The notes under the pieces are model-generated. The model was not told the DNA's origin, ran no database searches, and saw only the letters and a program-made list of their open reading frames with translations. From positions 372,001 through 436,000 of the forward strand of contig NZ_CP170723.1 in the NCBI RefSeq assembly GCF_043099285.1: a stretch of 64,000 nt of DNA, given 5' to 3'. Source of the DNA: Oryzobacter telluris (GTDB lineage: Bacteria > Actinomycetota > Actinomycetes > Actinomycetales > Dermatophilaceae). A program made the position numbers and the translations under genes. Shown here piece by piece: positions 8,312 through 14,841 of the stretch; within the stretch, counting starts at the first letter, position 1, and the number at the start of each line of letters is the position of its first letter.

Positions 8312-8429
8312 CCGGGTCGAGGTGAAACCCGACCGTGTGGGGGTCGCCTTTCACCTCGACCCGGCTGATGGAGCGCGCGGTCGAGGTGTTCGGCTGGTCT
8401 CGGGTGCGGGCGGATTACCTCGACCCGGG
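8312..8429. repeat. Nested inverted repeats with a shared GGTCGAGGT arm
   Basis: A perfect 16-bp inverted repeat (8312-8327 with 8349-8364; arm CCGGGTCGAGGTGAAA) encloses a 21-base loop. A second pair carrying the same GGTCGAGGT core follows at 8379-8387 and 8417-8425, giving four alternating arms. It lies between the YtxH-like gene and tRNA-Ser. There is no T-tract after the stem, so it is not a classic terminator. Confidence 0.75.
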
Positions 8430-8485
8430 CGGGGACGGGCATCCACGGCGAATACCCTGTGACGTGCCTGGCTCCGGCCGGGCCA

Positions 8486-8572
8486 GGAGGGCTCGCATAG
8501 TGGCCTAGTGCGGCGGTCTTGAAAACCGCTATGGCGGCAACGTCATCGTGGGTTCGAATCCCACGCCCTCCG
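8486..8572 (+). tRNA. tRNA-Ser(UGA)
   Basis: An 87-base class II tRNA. The acceptor arms are GGAGGGC (8486-8492) and GCCCTCC (8565-8571), with discriminator G. The anticodon TGA is at 8520-8522 in loop CTTGAAA. A long variable arm and the T loop GGTTCGAATCC are present. CCA is not encoded. It reads codons UCA and UCG. Confidence 0.96.
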
Positions 8573-8616
8573 CACGAATCCCAGCGGGAGCAGAGACCTC
8601 ACGACCCACGGCGCGA

Positions 8617-8664
8617 CCTACCGCTTGGTCAGCGGGGTGATCACCCCACGTACGGGGCGGTAGG
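8617..8664 (+). terminator. Stem-loop downstream of tRNA-Ser
   Basis: Arms CCTACCGC (8617-8624) and GCGGTAGG (8657-8664) enclose the perfect 14-base palindrome GGGGTGATCACCCC (8634-8647). It lies about 45 bases after the tRNA and may end its transcript. It has no T-tract. Confidence 0.45.
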
Positions 8665-8705
8665 ACGCGCTGGTACCGGTGCGGTGGGGGCGGCGCTATC
8701 GTCCG

Positions 8706-9668
8706 ATGGTGAGTGGTCCCGATCGCCCCGGCGACACCGACGACGGCTCGGTCGTCGAGGCGGTCGTCGAGCGGGCCGAGGACTTCATCGAGGACGCCGG
8801 CGAGGCCGTGGTCGAGCGGCTCGAGGACGTCCGTGAGAAGGCCGGCGAGGTCGTCGAGGGTGCGGGGGAGGCGGCCCAGGCCTTCGCCCAGGTGACCAGC
8901 CACGCCGCCGAGGTGGCCGAGACCCACCCGACCATCAGCACGGGCGCGCGCATCGGCTTCCTCCTCGACGGCGTGCTGCACGTCGCGATGGGCTGGGCGG
9001 GGCTGGGCATCGCGTGGGGCTGGGGCGGAACGGCCGACGAGTCCGGCGCGCTCACCACGCTGGCCGACACGGTCGGCGGCCGGTGGGCCCTGTGGATCGG
9101 CTTCGTCGGCTTCTCGGTGGTCGCGCTGTGGAACCTGGCGCGCGCCATCACCGGCCGGCACTGCAAGACCGGCTTCAAGCGGCTCGAGCACGGCGCCGAC
9201 GGCCTCGCCTACGTCACCGTCGCGTGGAGCGCCGCGGCGTTCGCCATCGGCTCGGGCCAGTCGAGCCGGGAGTCGACCGTGAGCATCACGCGAAGCCTCC
9301 TCGCCCTCCCGGGAGGGACGCTCCTCGTCGTCATCACCGGGCTCGCCGTGGGCGGCGTGGGTGCCTTCAGCTTCTGGACGGGCTGGACCGGCGACTTCCT
9401 CGTCGACCTCGAGCGCCACCCCGGGCGCCTGGCCGAGGTGGCCGGTCGCATCGGCTTCGTGATGCGGGGGGTGGCCTTCGCCCTCGTCGGGTACCTCTTC
9501 ATCGCCGCCGCGTGGACCCAGCGGGCCGAGGGGGCGACGGGCATCGACGGGGCGCTGCGCTTCCTCCAGGCCGCCCCGCTCGGGCGCTACGAGCTCTCGC
9601 TCATCTCGGTGGGGCTGATGCTCTTCGGGGTCTACCTCGTGACCCGCGCCCGCCACCTGCGCCGCTGA
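8706..9668 (+). CDS. DUF1206 membrane protein
   Basis: A 320-residue integral membrane protein with about six membrane helices arranged as three two-helix repeats: around GARIGFLLDGVLHVAMGWAGLG, LEHGADGLAYVTVAWSAAAF and AGRIGFVMRGVAFALVGYLF. The recurring R(I)GF...G pattern is the DUF1206 signature. An acidic, helical, coiled-coil-like N-terminal extension (about residues 12-70) precedes the first helix. Function is unknown for the family. The ATG at 8706 is used, though a GTG directly after it is possible because the ribosome site is weak. No operon partner. Confidence 0.85.
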   Translation: MVSGPDRPGDTDDGSVVEAVVERAEDFIEDAGEAVVERLEDVREKAGEVVEGAGEAAQAFAQVTSHAAEVAETHPTISTGARIGFLLDGVLHVAMGWAGLGIAWGWGGTADESGALTTLADTVGGRWALWIGFVGFSVVALWNLARAITGRHCKTGFKRLEHGADGLAYVTVAWSAAAFAIGSGQSSRESTVSITRSLLALPGGTLLVVITGLAVGGVGAFSFWTGWTGDFLVDLERHPGRLAEVAGRIGFVMRGVAFALVGYLFIAAAWTQRAEGATGIDGALRFLQAAPLGRYELSLISVGLMLFGVYLVTRARHLRR

Positions 9669-9672
9669 CGCG

Positions 9673-10710
9673 TCAGCGCGGGGGCGGGGGGATCTCGCCG
9701 GAGCCGCGGACGACGAGCGAGGGCTCGATGACGACGTGGCGCGGGGGTGCGTCGTTGCCGTCGATGCGCGCGAAGAGGAGGTCTGCCACCGTCTTGCCGA
9801 TGCGGGCGACGTCCTGCCGGATGACGGTGAGCGGAGGGTCGAGGAGGTCGGCGAGCGGGAAGTCGTCGAACCCGACGAGGGCCACCTCGCGGCGCAGCCC
9901 GCGCTCGGCCAGCGCCCGCACCGCCCCGGTGGACAGGATGTTGCGCGCGGTGAAGATCGCGGTCGGCGGGTTGGCGAGCGACATCAGCTCGTGGACGACC
10001 TCGGCGGCCTGCTCGGTGGAGCGCAGCCCGTCGACGAGCAGCGTGCTGTCGGGCCGCAGGCCCCGCGCCGTGTAGGCCGACCGGAACCCCGCCAGGCGCT
10101 GCCCGGCGGTGTGGATCGTGCCCATGTCCGAGAGCGCCGCGACGCGGCGGTGGCCCTGGAGGAGGAGGTGCTCGGCCGCCATCGCGCCACCGGCGTGGTT
10201 GTCGACCATCACCGAGTCGGCGTCGACCCCGCGGGGCGGGCGGTCGACGAACACCGCCGGTGTGCCGGACCGCAGCTCGGCCACGAGGTAGTCCTGCCGC
10301 TCGCTGGCCGGCATGAGGACGAGCCCGTCGACGCGCCGCGTCACGAGGTCGTGGATGAGCTCCTGCTCGCGCTCGCTCTCCTCGTCGAGGCTCGCGGCCA
10401 GCACGGCGGTGCCCCGACGCCGCGCCGCGTCCTCGAGCGCCCGCAGCAGCGAGGCCGAGAAGGAGTTGGACAGGTCCTGCACGAGGGCGCCGACCAGCCC
10501 CGTCCGGGCACCGGTGCGGCGCAGGTTGCTCGCGGCCAGGTTCTGCCGGTAGTCCAGGCGCACCACGGCGGCGGTGACCCGCTCGCGGACGTCGGGCGAC
10601 ACCCCCGCCTCACGGTTGACCACCCGGGACACGGTCTTGAGGCTGACACCCGCGAGGGCCGCCACGTCGCGCATGGTGGCGCGGTTGGACTGGCCGGACA
10701 ACGATGTCAC
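9673..10710 (-). CDS. LacI family regulator of the adjacent sugar transporter
   Basis: A DNA-binding repressor of about 345 residues. The LacI helix-turn-helix MRDVAALAGVSLKTVSRVVN and hinge helix (RQNLAASNLRR) are followed by a periplasmic-binding-protein-like effector domain. It is divergent from the ABC operon. Two GACAAC-GTTGTC-type palindromes lie in the shared promoter region, one over its own start and one before the binding-protein gene, so autoregulation and control of the transporter are likely. The GTG at 10710 is used because LacI proteins usually have 8-12 residues before MRDV; the ATG at 10674 is the alternative. The effector is probably the transported sugar. Confidence 0.9.
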   Translation of the reverse strand: MTSLSGQSNRATMRDVAALAGVSLKTVSRVVNREAGVSPDVRERVTAAVVRLDYRQNLAASNLRRTGARTGLVGALVQDLSNSFSASLLRALEDAARRRGTAVLAASLDEESEREQELIHDLVTRRVDGLVLMPASERQDYLVAELRSGTPAVFVDRPPRGVDADSVMVDNHAGGAMAAEHLLLQGHRRVAALSDMGTIHTAGQRLAGFRSAYTARGLRPDSTLLVDGLRSTEQAAEVVHELMSLANPPTAIFTARNILSTGAVRALAERGLRREVALVGFDDFPLADLLDPPLTVIRQDVARIGKTVADLLFARIDGNDAPPRHVVIEPSLVVRGSGEIPPPPR

Positions 10711-10787
10711 CTTCACATCACGATGTGTAACCCATGTGTTGACGTCTGCGCAAGGTCGGAGTAGACAAGGCCTTGACAACGTTGTCA
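10697..10787. promoter_or_regulatory. Divergent promoter with two LacI-type operators
   Basis: A perfect palindrome TGACAACGTTGTCA is at 10774-10787, and a close match with core GACAACGATGTC at 10697-10708. The spacing (about 77 bases centre to centre) would allow looping. A separate near-palindrome, TTCACATCACGATGTGTAA at 10712-10730, lies between them and may bind another regulator. Confidence 0.7.
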
Positions 10788-10829
10788 CGGCGCTGTCGTC
10801 CAGCAGAGACTCAAAGGAGAGTTCGCACC

Positions 10830-11921
10830 ATGCACAGTCACGTCTCGTCCACGCGCACGATGCGCAGGGTGCTCGCGTCCGCCGGGATCGTCGGTCTGGC
10901 GCTCGGCGCCGCAGCCTGCGGTTCCAGCGACGGGGGTTCCGGGGACAGCGGTAGCGACAGCATCGGCGTCGCCCTGATCACCAAGGACTCCACCAACCCG
11001 TTCTTCGTCGCCATGCAGAAGGGCGCGAAGGCCGACGCCGGCAAGAACGGCGTCAAGCTCACCATCGGCTCGGGGGAGAAGGAGGGTGACGACGCCGGCC
11101 AGATCAAGGCCATCGAGGACGCCGTCGCCCGCGGCGACAAGGGCATCCTCATCACCCCGATGTCCACCGGGGTCAACTCGGCGATCAAGAAGGCCCGCGA
11201 CGCCGGCCTCTACGTCATCGCCCTCGACACCCCGCCCGACCCCGCCGACACCGTCGACATCACCTTCGCCACCGACAACCGCCAGGCCGGCAAGCTCATC
11301 GGCCAGTGGGCCGCGGCCCAGCTCGGCGGCAAGCCCGCCACCATCGCCCTGCTCGACCTGTTCAACGACAAGATCGTCTCGGTCGACTACGACCGCGACC
11401 AGGGCTTCCTCGAGGGCATGGGCATCGACGTCGCCGACGGCAAGAAGAACGGTGACGAGGCCAAGTCCGGCAAGTACAGCGGTGGCGACTACACCATCGT
11501 CTGCAACGAGGCCTCCCTCGGCAACGAGACCGACGGCGTCAAGGCGATGGAGAACTGCCTGGGCCGCTCCAAGGACATCAACGTCGTCTACACGATCAAC
11601 GAGCCCGCCGCGGTCGGCGCCAAGAAGGCCCTGGCCGACGCCGGCATCACCGACGCGATCATCGTCTCGGTCGACGGTGGCTGCGCGGGCGTGAAGTCCG
11701 TCAAGGAGGGCGTCATCGGCGCCACCTCGCAGCAGTACCCGCTGAAGATGGCGACCCTGGGCATGGAGGCGATCGCCAAGATCGCCCGCGGCGGCGAGAA
11801 GCCGACCACCACCGAGGGCCTGGACTTCTTCAACACCGGTGTCGCCCTCGTCACCGACAAGAAGGCTGACGGCGTCGAGAGCATCGACACCACCGAAGCC
11901 ACGAAGATCTGCTGGGGCTGA
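10830..11921 (+). CDS. Sugar ABC transporter substrate-binding lipoprotein (FrcB/RbsB-like)
   Basis: A 363-residue binding protein with a basic N-terminus, hydrophobic core and lipobox ending GAAAC, so it is tethered outside the membrane by its lipidated cysteine. The mature part is a type I periplasmic-binding fold (VALITKDSTNPFFVAMQKGAK...GILITPMSTGVNSAIKKARDAGLYVIALDTP), the family that binds ribose, xylose, fructose or inositol. The adjacent permease and single-domain ATPase resemble the rhizobial fructose system FrcBCA, so fructose is the best guess. AAAGGAG precedes the chosen ATG. It is first gene of the operon and controlled by the divergent LacI regulator. Confidence 0.92.
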   Translation: MHSHVSSTRTMRRVLASAGIVGLALGAAACGSSDGGSGDSGSDSIGVALITKDSTNPFFVAMQKGAKADAGKNGVKLTIGSGEKEGDDAGQIKAIEDAVARGDKGILITPMSTGVNSAIKKARDAGLYVIALDTPPDPADTVDITFATDNRQAGKLIGQWAAAQLGGKPATIALLDLFNDKIVSVDYDRDQGFLEGMGIDVADGKKNGDEAKSGKYSGGDYTIVCNEASLGNETDGVKAMENCLGRSKDINVVYTINEPAAVGAKKALADAGITDAIIVSVDGGCAGVKSVKEGVIGATSQQYPLKMATLGMEAIAKIARGGEKPTTTEGLDFFNTGVALVTDKKADGVESIDTTEATKICWG

Positions 11922-11925
11922 TCCG

Positions 11926-12948
11926 ATGTCGTCGTCCACATCGGCTGCTGCCGCCGAGTTCGCTCGGCGGCGGCAGGCCCCGCTCCAGCGCCTGCAGCAC
12001 GTCCTGCACGGTCGGCCCTGGCTGAGCCCGCTGCTCCTCCTGGTGCTCACCTACGCGATCTTCGGCGCGGTCGACTCCCGGGTCACCGCGACGAACGCCA
12101 TCGCGGTCAACCTCCAGCAGACGGCCGTGATCGCCTGCCTGGCCATCGGCCAGACGCTCATCATCCTCACGGCGGGCATCGACCTCGCGGTCGGCGCCAC
12201 CACCGTGCTCTCGATGATGGTGATGGCGTCCGTGGCCACCGAGCAGGGCCTTCCGGGCCCCCTGGCCATCCTCATCGGGATCGCCTTCGGGGTGCTCGCG
12301 GGCTACCTCAACGGGCTGCTCATCACGAAGATCAACCTGCCGCCGTTCATCGTCACCCTCGGCACGCTGAGCATCTTCACGGCGATCGCGCTGCTCTACT
12401 CCGGTGGCAGCAGCATCATCGCCGACGACATGCCGGCCTCGCTGAACTTCCTCGGCGAGAGCTTCGGGCCGCGCAGCTTCCGGCTCACCGTCGGTGTCGT
12501 GGTGGTCGTCGTGCTCTACCTCATCGTCGGGTTCGTGCTCTCCCAGACCGCCTGGGGCCGGCACGTCTACGCCGTCGGTGACGACCCGGAGTCGGCCCGC
12601 CTGTCCGGTGTCGCCAGCCAGCGCGTGCTCCTGTCGGTGTACACGCTCGCCGGGCTCATCTACGGCATCGGGGCCTGGATGCTCATCGGGCGCAGTGGCG
12701 CGGCGACGCCCAACGCGGTCGGCAACATCAACCTCGAGACGATCACCGCCGTCGTCATCGGCGGCACCTCGCTCTTCGGTGGCCGCGGCACGCTCGTCGG
12801 CACCCTGCTCGGGGCGCTCATCGTCAACACCTTCGGCCAGGGGCTGTCCATCCTCGGGGTCAGCCCGCAGTGGAAGCTCCTCGCCATCGGCGTGCTCGTC
12901 ATCGTCGCCGTGGCCGTCGACCAGTGGATCCGGAGGGTCAAGGCATGA
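11926..12948 (+). CDS. Sugar ABC transporter permease (FrcC/RbsC-like)
   Basis: A 340-residue membrane protein of the branched-chain/ribose permease family, with about 8-10 hydrophobic segments and conserved ITAGIDLAVGATT-like and GGTSLFGGRGTLVGTLLGALI motifs. It would form the membrane channel with the binding protein just upstream and the ATPase downstream. The ATG starts 4 bases after the binding-protein stop. The gene ends ATGA, opening a 21-codon frame that leads to the ATPase gene. Confidence 0.92.
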   Translation: MSSSTSAAAAEFARRRQAPLQRLQHVLHGRPWLSPLLLLVLTYAIFGAVDSRVTATNAIAVNLQQTAVIACLAIGQTLIILTAGIDLAVGATTVLSMMVMASVATEQGLPGPLAILIGIAFGVLAGYLNGLLITKINLPPFIVTLGTLSIFTAIALLYSGGSSIIADDMPASLNFLGESFGPRSFRLTVGVVVVVVLYLIVGFVLSQTAWGRHVYAVGDDPESARLSGVASQRVLLSVYTLAGLIYGIGAWMLIGRSGAATPNAVGNINLETITAVVIGGTSLFGGRGTLVGTLLGALIVNTFGQGLSILGVSPQWKLLAIGVLVIVAVAVDQWIRRVKA

Positions 12949-13010
12949 ACATCACCCCACGAAGTTCTTCGCTCCTTCGTCGCTCCGATACTTCTCGGGG
13001 GCCCCGATGA
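12945..13010 (+). other. 21-codon mini-ORF bridging permease and ATPase genes
   Basis: An ATG overlaps the permease TGA (ATGA at 12945-12948). It opens a frame encoding MNITPRSSSLLRRSDTSRGPR that stops at 13008-13010, itself overlapping the ATPase ATG (ATGA at 13007-13010). The insert is less GC-rich than its surroundings and contains TTCGCTCCTTCGTCGCTCCG-like repetitive sequence. It may be a coupling leader, or the remnant of a short insertion near the original ATPase start. Confidence 0.4.
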
Positions 13011-13837
13011 GCACCACCGAACGGCTCCCGCTCACGGTCGACCACCTCCCCGAGGAGAAGCGGCACATCTACGAGGCCGAACCCATCCTCTCGGCGCGCG
13101 ACCTCGTCATCACCTTCGGCCGGGTCGTCGGCCTCGACGGCGTCAGCCTCGACCTCTACCGGGGCGAGGTCCTGGCGGTCATCGGGGACAACGGCGCGGG
13201 CAAGTCGACCCTCATCAAGTGCCTCACCGGCGCCTACGTGCCCGACTCGGGGACGTTGCGGGTCGACGGGGCCGATGTCGAGTTCAAGCGTCCGCAGGAC
13301 GCCCGCGACGCCGGCATCGAGACCGTCTACCAGCAGCTGGCCGTCGTCCCGGCGCTCGACATCGCGAGCAACCTCTACCTCGCCCGCGAGGAGCGTCGCC
13401 CGGGTCCCCTCGGGTCGGTGCTGCGGATGCTCGACAAGAAGGGGATGAAGGAGCGCGCCGGGGCCTCGGTGCAGAAGCTCGGCATCCAGACCATCCAGAA
13501 CATGGGCCAGGCGGTGGAGACCCTCTCGGGTGGCCAGCGCCAGGCGGTCGCGGTCGCCCGCGCCGCGGCCTTCGGCAGCAAGGTCGTCGTCCTCGACGAG
13601 CCGACCGCCGCCCTGGGTGTCAAGGAGTCCGGGATGGTCCTCAACATGATCAAGCAGCTGAGGGACAACGGCCTGGCCGTCATCCTCATCTCGCACAACA
13701 TGCCGCACGTGTGGGAGGCGGCCGACCGCATCCACATCCAGCGGCTCGGAGGCTGCGCGGGCGTCATCACCCCGCAGTCGCACGACATGGGCGAGGGCGT
13801 CGCCATCATGACCGGCGCCACGAAGCTCACGTCCTGA
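13007..13837 (+). CDS. Sugar ABC transporter ATPase, single domain (FrcA-like)
   Basis: A 276-residue ATPase with Walker A GDNGAGKST (60-68), signature LSGGQRQAVAVARA and Walker B VVVLDEPTAALG. It has one ATPase domain, unlike the doubled RbsA/XylG proteins, which matches FrcA of fructose transporters. It energises uptake by the permease and lipoprotein encoded upstream. It is the last transporter gene before a strong hairpin at 13848-13878. Confidence 0.93.
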   Translation: MSTTERLPLTVDHLPEEKRHIYEAEPILSARDLVITFGRVVGLDGVSLDLYRGEVLAVIGDNGAGKSTLIKCLTGAYVPDSGTLRVDGADVEFKRPQDARDAGIETVYQQLAVVPALDIASNLYLAREERRPGPLGSVLRMLDKKGMKERAGASVQKLGIQTIQNMGQAVETLSGGQRQAVAVARAAAFGSKVVVLDEPTAALGVKESGMVLNMIKQLRDNGLAVILISHNMPHVWEAADRIHIQRLGGCAGVITPQSHDMGEGVAIMTGATKLTS

Positions 13838-13847
13838 GAACGCGGGG

Positions 13848-13878
13848 CGCCGCACCTGACGGACGACCAGGTGCGGCG
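13848..13878 (+). terminator. Stem-loop after the FrcA-like gene
   Basis: A perfect 11-bp stem, CGCCGCACCTG (13848-13858) with its complement (13868-13878) and a 9-base loop, starts 11 bases after the ATPase stop. There is no clear T-tract, as is common in GC-rich actinobacteria. Confidence 0.75.
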
Positions 13879-13952
13879 TCCCGTCCCCAACGGGGAATCC
13901 CGTCGTCCACTCGCGAGACCCCCACTGCCAGAACCTGATCCGGAGGCCTGAC

Positions 13953-14348
13953 ATGACCATCGTCGTGGGCTACATCCCCCGCCCCGAGGGCCTCGCCGCC
14001 GTCGACCTCGCCATCGTCGAGGCCGAGCGCCGCGGCGAGCGGCTCGTCGTCGTCAACACCGGCCACCACGGCGACTACGCGCACGCGAACTTCGCGGCGC
14101 CCCAGGACCTCGACGCCCTCGACGCCCAGCTCACCGAGCGGGGCATCGACCACGAGGTGCGCCAACCCACCCGCGGGCTCGCCCCCGCCGACGAGCTCCT
14201 CGACATCGCCACGGAGGTCGACGCGCGCCTCATCGTCATCGGCCTGCGCCGCCGCAGCCCGCTCGGGAAGCTCATCACCGGGTCGACCGCGCAGCAGGTC
14301 CTGCTCGACGCCACGTGCGACGTCCTTGCCGTCAAGGCGCCTGTCTGA
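13953..14348 (+). CDS. Universal stress protein (UspA family)
   Basis: A 131-residue cytoplasmic protein with a single Usp domain, starting VVGYIPRPEG. It carries the ATP-binding signature GLRRRSPLGKLITGSTAQQ (G-2x-G-9x-GS/T type), so it likely binds ATP. GGAGG lies 6 bases before the ATG. It may be part of, or follow, the sugar transporter operon, but a hairpin separates them. The role is general stress or energy sensing by family; no specific partner is visible. Confidence 0.9.
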   Translation: MTIVVGYIPRPEGLAAVDLAIVEAERRGERLVVVNTGHHGDYAHANFAAPQDLDALDAQLTERGIDHEVRQPTRGLAPADELLDIATEVDARLIVIGLRRRSPLGKLITGSTAQQVLLDATCDVLAVKAPV

Positions 14349-14570
14349 CACGGCTCCCCGTACGGCGCCCGTCCGGGTCCCGTCCGCGTGGTGAACGGTG
14401 CCCGATGGAGCGAGCGGGCGGCAGGACCGCGTGCTAGCGTTTTTGCCGGTTGCAGCAACAGCACTACCTCGTAGGTCGAACACCGCGCCACAGGGGACTG
14501 GAGTTCGCATCCACGGTCGGTACGACGTGTGCCGGTCGCGTGCTACACACAGAAAAGAGTTACCCCCGAT
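14349..14570 (+). promoter_or_regulatory. Promoter and long 5' leader of the cold-shock gene
   Basis: About 220 bases separate the Usp gene from the cold-shock ATG. A T-rich run (GTTTTTG near 14440) and the small palindrome GTTGCAGCAAC (about 14449-14459) suggest the promoter region, leaving a leader of about 100 bases or more. Long structured leaders are typical for cspA-type genes and can sense temperature. No conserved cold box could be confirmed by eye. Confidence 0.4.
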
Positions 14571-14774
14571 ATGGCACAGGGCACCGTGAAGTGGTTCAAC
14601 GCTGAGAAGGGCTTTGGTTTCATCGCCCAGGACGGCGGCGGCCCCGACGTGTTCGTTCACTACTCCGCCATCGACACCCAGGGCTACCGCAGCCTCGACG
14701 AGGCCCAGCGGGTCGAGTTCGAGGTCACGCAGGGCCCCAAGGGTCCGCAGGCTGACGCAGTCCGCCCCATCTGA
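14571..14774 (+). CDS. Cold-shock protein (CspA family)
   Basis: A 67-residue single OB-fold RNA/DNA chaperone. The RNP1 motif KGFGFI and RNP2 motif VFVHY are both intact, and the N-terminus MAQGTVKWFNAEKGFGFI is typical. The true start is at the methionine before AQGTV, not the upstream in-frame ATG, which lies in the leader. The gene is monocistronic: it has its own leader and is followed by a strong terminator. Confidence 0.97.
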   Translation: MAQGTVKWFNAEKGFGFIAQDGGGPDVFVHYSAIDTQGYRSLDEAQRVEFEVTQGPKGPQADAVRPI

Positions 14775-14797
14775 CCCGGGTTCCCCGAGTCACGCGC

Positions 14798-14832
14798 GAA
14801 GGCCCCGTCCGGTTCGTCCGGGCGGGGCCTTC
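14798..14832. terminator. Bidirectional terminator between cold-shock and PBP genes
   Basis: A 14-bp stem, AAGGCCCCGTCCGG with CCGGGCGGGGCCTT and one G-T wobble, with a 5-base loop lies 24 bases past the cold-shock stop. It is followed by TT on one side and preceded by AA on the other, so it can serve the two convergent genes. Confidence 0.9.
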
Positions 14833-14841
14833 CGCATGCCA

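Noticed and set aside
7369..8442. Long minus-strand open frame of 357 codons
   Set aside because: Pro/Arg-rich, covers the YtxH-like gene and a palindrome region, has no ribosome site or domain; a GC-driven shadow.
9673..10788. Longer LacI start at 10788
   Set aside because: The extra residues run across both operators and the promoter; normal LacI proteins begin close to the helix-turn-helix.
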